DNA of 64,000 bases from Sinomicrobium kalidii (GTDB lineage: Bacteria; Bacteroidota; Bacteroidia; Flavobacteriales; Flavobacteriaceae). The notes under the pieces are model-generated. The model saw only the letters and a program-made list of their open reading frames with translations, did not search any database and was not told the origin of the DNA. The position numbers and the translations under genes were made by a program. Where the stretch lies: positions 5,300,212 through 5,364,211 of the forward strand of contig NZ_CP089211.1 of NCBI RefSeq assembly GCF_021183825.1, read 5' to 3'. Below, piece after piece: positions 16,192-24,239 of the stretch. The number at the start of each line of letters is the position of its first letter. The stretch's first letter is position 1.

Positions 16192-17529
16192 ATGAAGATT
16201 TACAGCTATACCCTTCTCGTTATTCTTGTACTGTCTGTAAGCTGCAAGACGGACAAAAAGAAAACAACAACAGATAACACTGTCCCGCAAGACTCCCTTG
16301 CCCTTGTGGAAAAAGCCCGTGAGATACACAACAATGTCATCACCATAGATACGCACAACGACATTGATGTGGAAAACTTTACCGACAGCCTCAACTATAC
16401 AATGGACCTGAAAACCCAGATCACCCTGCCGAAAATGGAAAAGGGCGGACTCGACGTTTCCTGGCTTGTGGTTTATACCGGACAGGATTCTCTTAATGCC
16501 GACGGTTATGCCAGCGCGTATGAGAATGCCATGTCAAAATTCAATGCCATACACCGGTTGTGTGAAGAAATTGCCCCCGATCGTATTGAACTTGCACGCA
16601 CTTCCGATGACGTGCGGAGGATTCACGACTCCGGAAAACTGGTAGTCATGATCGGGGTGGAAAATGCCTACCCCATGGGCATGGACCTGTCTAACATTAA
16701 AAAATTCCACGACCTGGGTGCGCGTTATATGTCGCTTTCCCATAACGGCCACAGCCAGTTCTGTGATTCCAATACGGGAGAAAAGGACAGTACCTGGCTC
16801 CACAACGGCCTCAGTGAACTGGGGCGGCAGGCCGTGGCCGAAATGAACAAACAGGGCATTATGATAGACCTCTCCCACCCTTCTGCCGAATCCAACAAGC
16901 AGACCATCCGCCTATCGAAGGCTCCCGTAATTGCATCTCATTCCTCGGCACGTGCCCTCTGTGACCACAGCAGGAACCTGAGCGATGAAGAACTATTGAT
17001 GATAAAAGACAACGGCGGCGTGGTGCAGACCGTGGCTTTTTCTGCTTATATCAATTCAGAAAAGCACGAAGCCCGTACCGAAGCCATACGGGAACTCAAC
17101 CAACAAATAGCCGATTCTCTCGGCCTTACCTGGCTGAGCAGGGAAGACTACTATGACCTGCCCCCGGAAAAAAGGGAAACATACCGCAACAATGTCTATA
17201 AAAAGGTAAATGCCATCAGCAAAGAAAAAATCAAAAAGGATACAACATTACCGGAAGGCGTGAATGTAGCCGATTTTGTCGATCATATCGACTATATGGT
17301 AACCCTTATGGGAATAGACCACGTGGGCATCAGTTCCGATTTTGACGGCGGAGGCGGCATTCAAGGCTGGAACGACGCTTCCGAAACCTTTAATGTTACC
17401 CTGGAACTCGTAAAACGCGGATATACGGAAGAAGATATCAGGAAGTTATGGGGCGGCAACCTGCTCCGTGTCCTGGACGAAGTGCAGCAAACAGCCGGGG
17501 AATTGCAGGCAGGCAGGCATGAAAGCTAA
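16192..17529 (+). CDS. Membrane dipeptidase (peptidase family M19), lipoprotein
   Basis: Zinc-dependent renal-dipeptidase-like enzyme that hydrolyses dipeptides, probably at the cell surface. The 445-residue product starts with MKIYSYTLLVILVLSVSC, a lipoprotein signal (Cys18). The first metal ligands are in TIDTHNDIDV (His55, Asp57). The MIGVENAYPMG segment supplies the bridging glutamate, DLSHPS and ASHSSARAL supply further histidines, and VGISSDFDGGGG holds the conserved aspartate. Length is typical for bacterial M19 enzymes with a short linker after the lipid anchor. With the M20, GGT and secreted proteases in this window it fits peptide salvage. Confidence 0.93.
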   Translation: MKIYSYTLLVILVLSVSCKTDKKKTTTDNTVPQDSLALVEKAREIHNNVITIDTHNDIDVENFTDSLNYTMDLKTQITLPKMEKGGLDVSWLVVYTGQDSLNADGYASAYENAMSKFNAIHRLCEEIAPDRIELARTSDDVRRIHDSGKLVVMIGVENAYPMGMDLSNIKKFHDLGARYMSLSHNGHSQFCDSNTGEKDSTWLHNGLSELGRQAVAEMNKQGIMIDLSHPSAESNKQTIRLSKAPVIASHSSARALCDHSRNLSDEELLMIKDNGGVVQTVAFSAYINSEKHEARTEAIRELNQQIADSLGLTWLSREDYYDLPPEKRETYRNNVYKKVNAISKEKIKKDTTLPEGVNVADFVDHIDYMVTLMGIDHVGISSDFDGGGGIQGWNDASETFNVTLELVKRGYTEEDIRKLWGGNLLRVLDEVQQTAGELQAGRHES

Positions 17530-17609
17530 AAAACGGACCAGGGAAATAATCCTCCCGAGAATTTTTTGTTGTCCTGATTTCCGGGCACTTCTCATTCTCT
17601 CAATAACCG

Positions 17610-17617
17610 TATCTTTG
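17610..17617 (+). promoter_or_regulatory. Candidate -7 box for the MscS gene
   Basis: TATCTTTG matches TAnnTTTG and lies 33 bases before the ATG at 17651, predicting a leader of roughly 27 bases. No convincing TTG is seen at the -33 position. Confidence 0.45.
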
Positions 17618-17650
17618 TAATAGTCTAAACCCAAAAAACAGTTTTGCTGT

Positions 17651-18934
17651 ATGCAAGAAGGACTTGTTTACGAGTTGAGTCGAAAGTTTTATCATTTTCT
17701 GATCAACGGAGATGTTGTTTCTGAAAAACTTGCCGTTCAATTAAACCTGCTGCTCAATCTCATTGTTGTTACCATTGTAGTATTCCTGCTGGATCTGGTT
17801 TTTAAAAAGGTGATCATTCGGGCATTTGCCATCTTTTCCACAAAGACAAAGACCTCCTTTGATGATTTCCTGGTGCAAAGTAACTTTCCGAGATACATAG
17901 CACACATAGTCCCCCTGGTTCTTATTATAGCCATTATCCCGGTGATCTTTGTGGATTATCCCGGTTGGGGAAATTTTTGTCTGAAGATCGTCGATATCTA
18001 TATGGCGGTGCTCGCGGTGTGGATTATCCGGAGTTTTCTGCGTTCCCTCAAAAATTACCTGCGTACCAAGGACGCTTATAAAGACAAGCCCCTGGATAGT
18101 TTTATCCAGGTATTTCTGATTTTCGCCTGGATCATCGCCTCCGTATACCTCTTTACGGTTCTTACCGGAAAAAGCCCGATCGCTATCCTGACGGCATTGG
18201 GTGCTGCTTCTGCCGTGATCCTGCTTATTTTCAAGGATTCAATACTCGGTTTCGTGGCCAGTATACAGGTCGCCGCTAATGACATGGTACGGATCGGGGA
18301 CTGGATAACCGTTGAAAAATACGGAGCAGACGGCGATGTCATGGAAATTAACCTCGCCACCGTAAAAGTGCGCAATTTTGACAACACCGTGACCACTATT
18401 CCTACCTACGCCCTTATAGCAGATTCTTTCCGGAACTGGAGAGGTATGCAGGACAGCGGGGGCAGGCGGATAAAAAGGGCCGTGAATATTGCTGTTAGCA
18501 GTATTCGTTACCTAACAGAAAAAGAAGTTGAAGAGCTGAAGAATATACAACTCCTGGAATCCTACCTGGAACACCGGCAAAAGGATATTGCCAAATACAA
18601 TGAGGATAACAATATTGATAAAACCATCCTCTTGAACGGCAGGAACCAGACCAATATGGGAGTGTTCAGGAAATATATCGATACGTTCGTAAAAAACCAT
18701 CCTGCAATCAACAAGGATATGACGATGATGGTTCGCCACCTTCCTCCTACTGCACAGGGCATTCCTCTAGAGGTTTATATTTTTTCCAGTGATAAGCGTT
18801 GGGTGAACTACGAGCATATCATGGCCGATATCTTCGACCACATCCTTGCAGCCGTTCCCTATTTTGACCTGGAGATTTATGAATCCCCGAGCAGCAAGGA
18901 CATGAAAAGGCTCTCGCAGGGAGCAGCAAAGTAA
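17651..18934 (+). CDS. Mechanosensitive ion channel, MscS/YbdG-like
   Basis: Inner-membrane channel of 427 residues that opens under membrane tension during hypo-osmotic shock. Four to five transmembrane segments precede the pore helix (residues about 30-50, 80-100, 115-130, 150-170, 180-200). The MscS core ILTALGAASAVILLIFKDSILGFVASIQ is clear, followed by the beta domain with GDWITVEKYGADGDVMEINLATVKVRNFDNTVTTIPTYAL. The C-terminal part with RRIKRAVNI and a long helical insertion resembles the YbdG subgroup. A -7 box lies upstream and a bidirectional terminator downstream. Confidence 0.94.
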   Translation: MQEGLVYELSRKFYHFLINGDVVSEKLAVQLNLLLNLIVVTIVVFLLDLVFKKVIIRAFAIFSTKTKTSFDDFLVQSNFPRYIAHIVPLVLIIAIIPVIFVDYPGWGNFCLKIVDIYMAVLAVWIIRSFLRSLKNYLRTKDAYKDKPLDSFIQVFLIFAWIIASVYLFTVLTGKSPIAILTALGAASAVILLIFKDSILGFVASIQVAANDMVRIGDWITVEKYGADGDVMEINLATVKVRNFDNTVTTIPTYALIADSFRNWRGMQDSGGRRIKRAVNIAVSSIRYLTEKEVEELKNIQLLESYLEHRQKDIAKYNEDNNIDKTILLNGRNQTNMGVFRKYIDTFVKNHPAINKDMTMMVRHLPPTAQGIPLEVYIFSSDKRWVNYEHIMADIFDHILAAVPYFDLEIYESPSSKDMKRLSQGAAK

Positions 18935-19090
18935 ACAGCGTAAATAATATCTTAAGGCCTACCATTCACAACCGATACGGAATTTACACCCGGAAGAATA
19001 ATAAATTGAAATTCACCTAATACATTTTTAGGGAAGGTTACAACACAACGGAAAGATTTTCTTCTTATCCTTTATTCACATTAAGTAATT

Positions 19091-19137
19091 AAAAAGGTCG
19101 TCCGGGAACCTGAGGTTACGGACGACCTTTGTTTTTT
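19091..19137. terminator. Bidirectional terminator between MscS and DUF2853 genes
   Basis: AAAGGTCGTCCG (19093-19104) pairs perfectly with CGGACGACCTTT (19119-19130); an inner AACC/GGTT pair extends the stem. TTTGTTTTTT follows on the plus strand and TTTTTAATTA on the minus strand, so it can end both convergent transcripts. Confidence 0.9.
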
Positions 19138-19155
19138 ATCGAAAGGAGCAGATGC

Positions 19156-19497
19156 TTACTTGTAAACCGCTTCCTTTTTGAAATGCTTCACCAAAAGGTA
19201 ATAAACCACGGCCCTGTATTTATTCCTGTTGGAACGGCCATATTTTTCTATAACGGAATCTATCGCTTTGTCGAGGTCGGCACTGTCTTTCAGTCCGAGT
19301 TTTTTGATCAGAAAGTTGTTTTTTACAGTGGCGAGTTCATCCGGATCACTCCCTGAAACGGTTTCGGCATCCGCATTGTAAATAGAAGGCCCAAGGCCTA
19401 CAGTTACCTTGGTTAAAAGGTCCATGTCCGGTTTCACGCCGCATTTGTCTTTCAGGTCGGCGGCATACTTGGCGATAAGTTCGTCTCTTTTGCTCAT
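19156..19497 (-). CDS. DUF2853 family protein
   Basis: Small helical cytoplasmic protein of 113 residues with no known function, common in Bacteroidota. The start MSKRDELIAKYAADLKDKCG and the C-terminal YGRSNRNKYRAVVYYLLVKHF segment are typical of the family. There is no signal peptide or membrane segment. It is a single gene, convergent with the MscS channel and 76 bases upstream of menD's stop codon in the map. Function cannot be inferred from its neighbours. Confidence 0.88.
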   Translation of the reverse strand: MSKRDELIAKYAADLKDKCGVKPDMDLLTKVTVGLGPSIYNADAETVSGSDPDELATVKNNFLIKKLGLKDSADLDKAIDSVIEKYGRSNRNKYRAVVYYLLVKHFKKEAVYK

Positions 19498-19573
19498 TGG
19501 TTATTTTTTTTATAGTTAATAAGGTGGTTCTAATATAACAAAAATTCTCAATATTTTAACTTTTCGCCACTAC

Positions 19574-21256
19574 TTATTCAGAAAAATCATCGGCCAAATA
19601 CCTGAAATAATCGATTAAAACCCCATCATTAACTGTTCTCGGGGTAAACACTTCCAGTAACCGCGGACGAGTTGAAGAAGTATAAAACCCGGTTAAAGCC
19701 TCTTTTAACGAGGCTTCATCATTAGCAGTTGCATATTCGATCCCGTACATTTCACACAGGTGTTTTGCCGTCAGGTTGTGTACGGTTTCGAAATAGGTGT
19801 CGAAATTGGGGGTGTTTTTGTGGCCGGGCAATATGCGAAAAATACCGCCTCCCCCGTTATTGATAAGGATTATCCGGAAATCTTCCCGCATATAATTATT
19901 CCACAGGGCATTGCTGTCATAAAAGAAACTCAGGTCGCCCGTAATAAGTGTCGTGGCCAATTTGCCCGCCACCGATGCACCTACGGCCGTGGACGTACTG
20001 CCGTCTATGCCGCTGGTTCCCCTGTTACAATACACCTTCCACCCTGGGCGCATGGTAAACAACTGCGAATACCTTATCGTAGCACTGTTACTGAAATGGA
20101 CCACCTGGGACCCGGGGATGGTCCGGAACACTTCGGCATATACCTTCAAATCGGAAAACGGTATTTTCCCGACATAGCTGTCGTGTTTCCTTACCCTTCG
20201 TTTTTCGGCTGCTTTCCAATACGAACAATAATCGCTTTCCACTTTTTTCAGGCCCGGAGCTACTTCTGAAAAAAAACGGGCCGGGGCGGACCTGAAGTGT
20301 TCGGTAAGACAGAAAAACGTATCGTACGCCTTTTTGGTGTCGATATGATAGTGCCATTCCGGGCTGTATTTTCTTAAAAAAACCTTTATTTTCTTTGACA
20401 CTACCATGCCTCCGAACGTAAGGAGCAGGTCGGGCTGTAATTTACGGAGTTCATCCCCGATCTTTTCCACCGGGGCAACAATCTTGTCAATACCCGGAAA
20501 GAAGCCGGGATGATAAAGGTTCGAGGTGGTTTCGGTAAACACGATCACAGAAGGGTCATTACCCAGCATGTCCAGGTATTTTGCAGGAATATCTCCGGGA
20601 TGGTTCACCCCTACCAACACTATTTTCCGTTTGGCCTCGTTCCACCGCTCTGTAAATGTATCAACGGAATTTTTGTCTTGCTTCTCATCGCCCGGTTCGG
20701 GTTCCCAAAGTGTTATCGGAGTCCCGGGCATATCCACAACTTCATAAAGCGGCTCTTCAAACGGTACATTGATGTGTACGGGACCTTTTTTTTCTACTGC
20801 AGTGTGTATGGCCCGCTGTACCTGTTCTTCGTTATACTCCCGGTCGTTTTCCCTCAGGTTGGCTGAAAAGAGAATATGATTGGCAAATACATTTTGTTGC
20901 CTTATGGTCTGCCCGTCCCCGATATCTATTTTATAGGCCGGGCGATCTGCAGAGATCACCACCAAAGGGATATCGCTGTAAAATGCCTCACAAACCGCAG
21001 GATAGTAATTCAGTAATGCAGATCCGGAAGTACACACCAGAGCGGTGGGTTTCCGGTTTTGCTGTGCCATTCCCAATGCAAAGAAAGCGGCACATCGTTC
21101 GTCTGTTATACTGTAGCAATTAAAAAAATCATCATGGGTAAAACCGATAGTAAGCGGGGCATTTCTCGACCCCGGGGATATAACAATTTCGGTAATGTTC
21201 TTTGTCTTGCACAATTGAAGTACCGCTTGTGCAAGCGGTATTTTCGGATATATCAT
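19574..21256 (-). CDS. menD: 2-succinyl-5-enolpyruvyl-6-hydroxy-3-cyclohexene-1-carboxylate synthase
   Basis: Thiamin-diphosphate enzyme that joins isochorismate and 2-oxoglutarate in menaquinone synthesis. The 560-residue product from MIYPKIPLAQAVLQLCK is full length; the frame is open upstream to 21313 but the ATG at 21256 matches the family. Motifs include VISPGSRNAPLTIGF, the catalytic glutamate in ITDERCAAFFALG, the RGTSGIDGSTSTAVGAS segment and the ThDP motif TGDLSFFYDSNALWNNYM followed by ILINNGGGGIF. It lies downstream of isochorismate synthase and a hotdog thioesterase on the same strand, a menaquinone cluster. Confidence 0.96.
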   Translation of the reverse strand: MIYPKIPLAQAVLQLCKTKNITEIVISPGSRNAPLTIGFTHDDFFNCYSITDERCAAFFALGMAQQNRKPTALVCTSGSALLNYYPAVCEAFYSDIPLVVISADRPAYKIDIGDGQTIRQQNVFANHILFSANLRENDREYNEEQVQRAIHTAVEKKGPVHINVPFEEPLYEVVDMPGTPITLWEPEPGDEKQDKNSVDTFTERWNEAKRKIVLVGVNHPGDIPAKYLDMLGNDPSVIVFTETTSNLYHPGFFPGIDKIVAPVEKIGDELRKLQPDLLLTFGGMVVSKKIKVFLRKYSPEWHYHIDTKKAYDTFFCLTEHFRSAPARFFSEVAPGLKKVESDYCSYWKAAEKRRVRKHDSYVGKIPFSDLKVYAEVFRTIPGSQVVHFSNSATIRYSQLFTMRPGWKVYCNRGTSGIDGSTSTAVGASVAGKLATTLITGDLSFFYDSNALWNNYMREDFRIILINNGGGGIFRILPGHKNTPNFDTYFETVHNLTAKHLCEMYGIEYATANDEASLKEALTGFYTSSTRPRLLEVFTPRTVNDGVLIDYFRYLADDFSE

Positions 21257-21448
21257 GTATTGTATCTTATCTGTAAGCGGTACGACACCTCCCCTTTTCC
21301 CTCCCGGAAACAACCGGGGCCTGCCATGTTCATCACCGCAAAAGTAGCGTACAGCCCGGTAAGTACAAAGAATTCACCGGGATTACTTCGGGGCACAACA
21401 GCGAATCCCATCTTCCTGCACCTTATTTGGTTCCCGGTTTTATATTTT

Positions 21449-22609
21449 TTACTGTAGTATCCTTTTCATCGTAAAAGATTTACTGATGGTTTCTTCCCAT
21501 TCCGCCTCCGGATCGGAATCCCTTGTAATGCCTCCGCCCACATACAGAGTTGCAGTATCACCGTTTATTTGCATGCATCGCAGGTTCACATACAACTCCG
21601 AATCCCTCTCACCTGTGTCGTTTTTCTTTTCTTCGGCAATATTCGTATTCAGTTCTCCGAGGAAACCGGAATAAAAACGCCTGTCATAATTTTCGTTTTC
21701 CTTGATAAAAAGCCTTGCTTCCTCTTTCGGGAAACCGCAAACCGCCGGTGTAGGATGCAGACTTCTGAGCAGGGGGGCAATGTTTTCGGTTTTATATCGG
21801 GAGATCAGCATGGCTTGTATATCTGTCCTGATATGAAGCAGATTACCTGCCCGGTACGTTTTTGCCCCGGATATTTTAAGGCTTTTCACCTTGAATTTCA
21901 GGCTGTCTACTATAGAATCCGTAACTACCTGCTGTTCCTGTTTCTCCTTTTCTCCCCAGGACACTCTGGCCTGTCCCGTGTATTTTTGTGTTCCGGCCAG
22001 GGCCATTGTATACAAAACCCCATCGTGAATACGAAGCAGGGTTTCCGGAGTGGCCCCCATCCACAGGCCTATTTTGGGATGAAACCACAAATAACAAAAG
22101 GCATCTTCATAACGTTCCAGCAATCTTCGAAAAACAGCTACGGGGTCTTTGTGCTTTACGGGAACTGCTTCGGCCCTGGAAAGCACCACTTTTTCCAGTT
22201 TTCCTTTTCTTATGGTTTCTATCCCCTTACGAACAAGTTGCAGGTGCCTGTCCCGGTCAGCATTTTCTGTTTCTTTTTCAGAAAGGTTTTCGTTCTCCTT
22301 TGACGTGTCTTTTTTACTTTCAAACCGTGAAATCATTACTTCGGGAGCTTTCTCCCCCGTTCCGCAGGGAATAAGAACTGCCGTTTCATTCTGGTCAAAA
22401 GGAGAAAATACAAAACCTTTTTCCGAAAAATCAGCAACCTGGTGTAATTTATCATCCCGCTGAAGGATGGCTTTTATGACTGTGGCATTACCATCTGCCT
22501 CGGGTGATCTTCCTGTTACAGGTTTCCTGTAGGCCACAAAAGGCAGGGCGGAACCATATTGGTTTCGTATGTGTTCAAAAAAATCTTCTTCAGAAGTCAT
22601 CTCGTCCAC
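21449..22609 (-). CDS. menF: Isochorismate synthase (menaquinone pathway)
   Basis: Chorismate-binding enzyme of 386 residues converting chorismate to isochorismate, the substrate of MenD encoded next. Family hallmarks are KVVLSRAEAVPV, the WMGATPETLLRI segment, LAGTQKY, the LHPTPAVCGFPKEEA motif and YSGFLGELN, with CMQINGDTATLYVGGGITRDSDPEAEWEET at the C-terminus. A charged low-complexity stretch, roughly residues 97-120 (Glu/Lys/Asn rich), links the N-terminal region to the catalytic core. The neighbouring menD makes MenF more likely than a siderophore EntC or salicylate enzyme. About 190 bases separate it from the MenD start. Confidence 0.9.
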   Translation of the reverse strand: MDEMTSEEDFFEHIRNQYGSALPFVAYRKPVTGRSPEADGNATVIKAILQRDDKLHQVADFSEKGFVFSPFDQNETAVLIPCGTGEKAPEVMISRFESKKDTSKENENLSEKETENADRDRHLQLVRKGIETIRKGKLEKVVLSRAEAVPVKHKDPVAVFRRLLERYEDAFCYLWFHPKIGLWMGATPETLLRIHDGVLYTMALAGTQKYTGQARVSWGEKEKQEQQVVTDSIVDSLKFKVKSLKISGAKTYRAGNLLHIRTDIQAMLISRYKTENIAPLLRSLHPTPAVCGFPKEEARLFIKENENYDRRFYSGFLGELNTNIAEEKKNDTGERDSELYVNLRCMQINGDTATLYVGGGITRDSDPEAEWEETISKSFTMKRILQ

Positions 22610-22667
22610 TTTTAAGTCAGGGTCTGGTGTATATCATCATTAATCCGGGCATACCGTTCAGCAACAT

Positions 22668-23096
22668 CTACTGTTTCTTTTTAGGCAGTGCTATCGTGGT
22701 AAGTTTACATACGGAAATGAGGCGGTCTTCCGCATCTGTCAACCGGATTTGCCACAGCTGGGTGGTTCGTCCCTGGTGAAGCATACCGGCCCTGGCATAA
22801 ACTTCCCCTTCCCTTATACTCCTGACGTGGTTGGCGGCAATTTCAATGCCCCGCACAAAGAAATCTTCCGTATTCAGGAACAGATAGGAAGCCGTACTGC
22901 CAACACTTTCTGCAAGGGCTACCATTGCCCCGCCGTGCAATACGCCATCGGGTTGGTGTACCTTTTCGTTTACGGGCATCTTCGCCACCAGATAATCATC
23001 GCCCACATCCGTATATTCAATTTTCAGGGTTTCCATAAGCGTATTTTTGCTCATGGCATTACACCTGTCCAGGATTTGTTTTTTGTCTGTTTTCAT
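22668..23096 (-). CDS. Hotdog-fold thioesterase, probable 1,4-dihydroxy-2-naphthoyl-CoA hydrolase
   Basis: PaaI/MenI-type acyl-CoA thioesterase of 142 residues. The active-site region is HQPDGVLHGGAMVALAESVGS, with His54 and Glu63 in the positions used by Escherichia coli YdiI (MenI), followed by the conserved GIEIAANHVRSI and GEVYARAGMLHQGRTTQLW strands. It is 58 bases upstream of isochorismate synthase and on the same strand as menD, so hydrolysis of DHNA-CoA in menaquinone synthesis is the most likely role; a general phenylacetate-type thioesterase is the alternative. Confidence 0.85.
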   Translation of the reverse strand: MKTDKKQILDRCNAMSKNTLMETLKIEYTDVGDDYLVAKMPVNEKVHQPDGVLHGGAMVALAESVGSTASYLFLNTEDFFVRGIEIAANHVRSIREGEVYARAGMLHQGRTTQLWQIRLTDAEDRLISVCKLTTIALPKKKQ

Positions 23097-23242
23097 ACTT
23101 CCGGTTTGCCGTGTAAAAATACAAAAGAAAGCAGGACCACAGCAACCGTGACAAGAATATCATTCCACCCTATAAAAAAAGCGCAAACCCGGGTTTGCGC
23201 TCTTCTGTTATTTATCGGTTTGAATTTACCTGAAATCGTGCA

Positions 23243-24073
23243 CTAATACAGGTAATCCAGGGCTACCTGGTCATAATATCCCCATTCGCCGCTGGACCCG
23301 GTATTGAAACAAGCCAGCATTACAGAATTGGCATCATATCCGGTAGGAGTTCCGGGGATATGTACGGCTCCCACACTTCCTTCTCCTTCATTGGAGTTTT
23401 GTCCGCAGCTTTGTCTGCTGAACCAATCGGTGTGGCGCATACCTATGCAATGCCCTATTTCATGCATAATAACATGACGGTTTACAGTGGTCGTGTAATT
23501 GTTCAGCCCGGAATAGATCTGCACCCATTTGTACGGATCTCCCCCGGAAGGAAAGCCTGCCTGCCCGCCGGCTCCTCCGCTGGGACTGTACACTACGATG
23601 TCGTAAGGATTGTAGTTTGTACCGAAAGTCAGGGTAAAAGTAAGGCCCAGATTAAGGTCATTATAGTTTTGTACGGCCTGTTGTAACGCCGTTTGCATTT
23701 TGGTTGAAAGGCCCTGGCTGCTTCCTGTATACCCAATAACATTAATGGTTTTGGGAGAGCTCACCAGGTTATACGTGTGGTATTGTTCGCTCTCCACACC
23801 ACCATGGAGTTCCATTGAGGCTAATTGCTCCGCGGAAATAAGAATATCTCCTTCCACAAGGTAATTGGTACGAACAGTACCGTCGGGCAACGTTACATCT
23901 GTAAGGGAAACATCTTTATTGTTCAGTTCCAAAGATGCGATCTTGTTCAGGACTTCATCACTGACTTCCTGTTGTGTATCCATGCTCTCGTCATCGGGGT
24001 CATTGTTACAAGAGGTTAACAACAATCCTATCCCTACAAGGGAAAGGATGAAAAAAGACTTCATTGTTTTCAT
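23243..24073 (-). CDS. M57-type zinc metalloprotease, lipoprotein
   Basis: Predicted secreted or surface metalloprotease of 276 residues. A lipoprotein signal ends at LLLTSC22. The zinc-binding motif is HEIGHCIGMRHTDW (His204, Glu205, His208, His214), matching the HEIGH proteases (family M57) and the extended HExxHxxGxxH metzincin pattern. The segment before it (TKMQTALQQAVQNYNDLNLGLTF) is the usual substrate-cleft region. It is divergent from the S8 protease gene, with 166 bases between the two starts, so both could be controlled from the same region. ATG at 24064 is an alternative start three codons in. Confidence 0.88.
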   Translation of the reverse strand: MKTMKSFFILSLVGIGLLLTSCNNDPDDESMDTQQEVSDEVLNKIASLELNNKDVSLTDVTLPDGTVRTNYLVEGDILISAEQLASMELHGGVESEQYHTYNLVSSPKTINVIGYTGSSQGLSTKMQTALQQAVQNYNDLNLGLTFTLTFGTNYNPYDIVVYSPSGGAGGQAGFPSGGDPYKWVQIYSGLNNYTTTVNRHVIMHEIGHCIGMRHTDWFSRQSCGQNSNEGEGSVGAVHIPGTPTGYDANSVMLACFNTGSSGEWGYYDQVALDYLY

Positions 24074-24239
24074 GTAAAATTTGATTTGAGTTAATAATTG
24101 TTTCTTACCATAAGTAGACGTCTTAACTTACAATAGCATTACACAAACTTAATAAAATTTTTTCTGAATTTAACATTTTATTAAACTTTTTTTATTTTAT
24201 TTAACGACTATTTTCTCATATGAAGCGTTAATTTGTAAT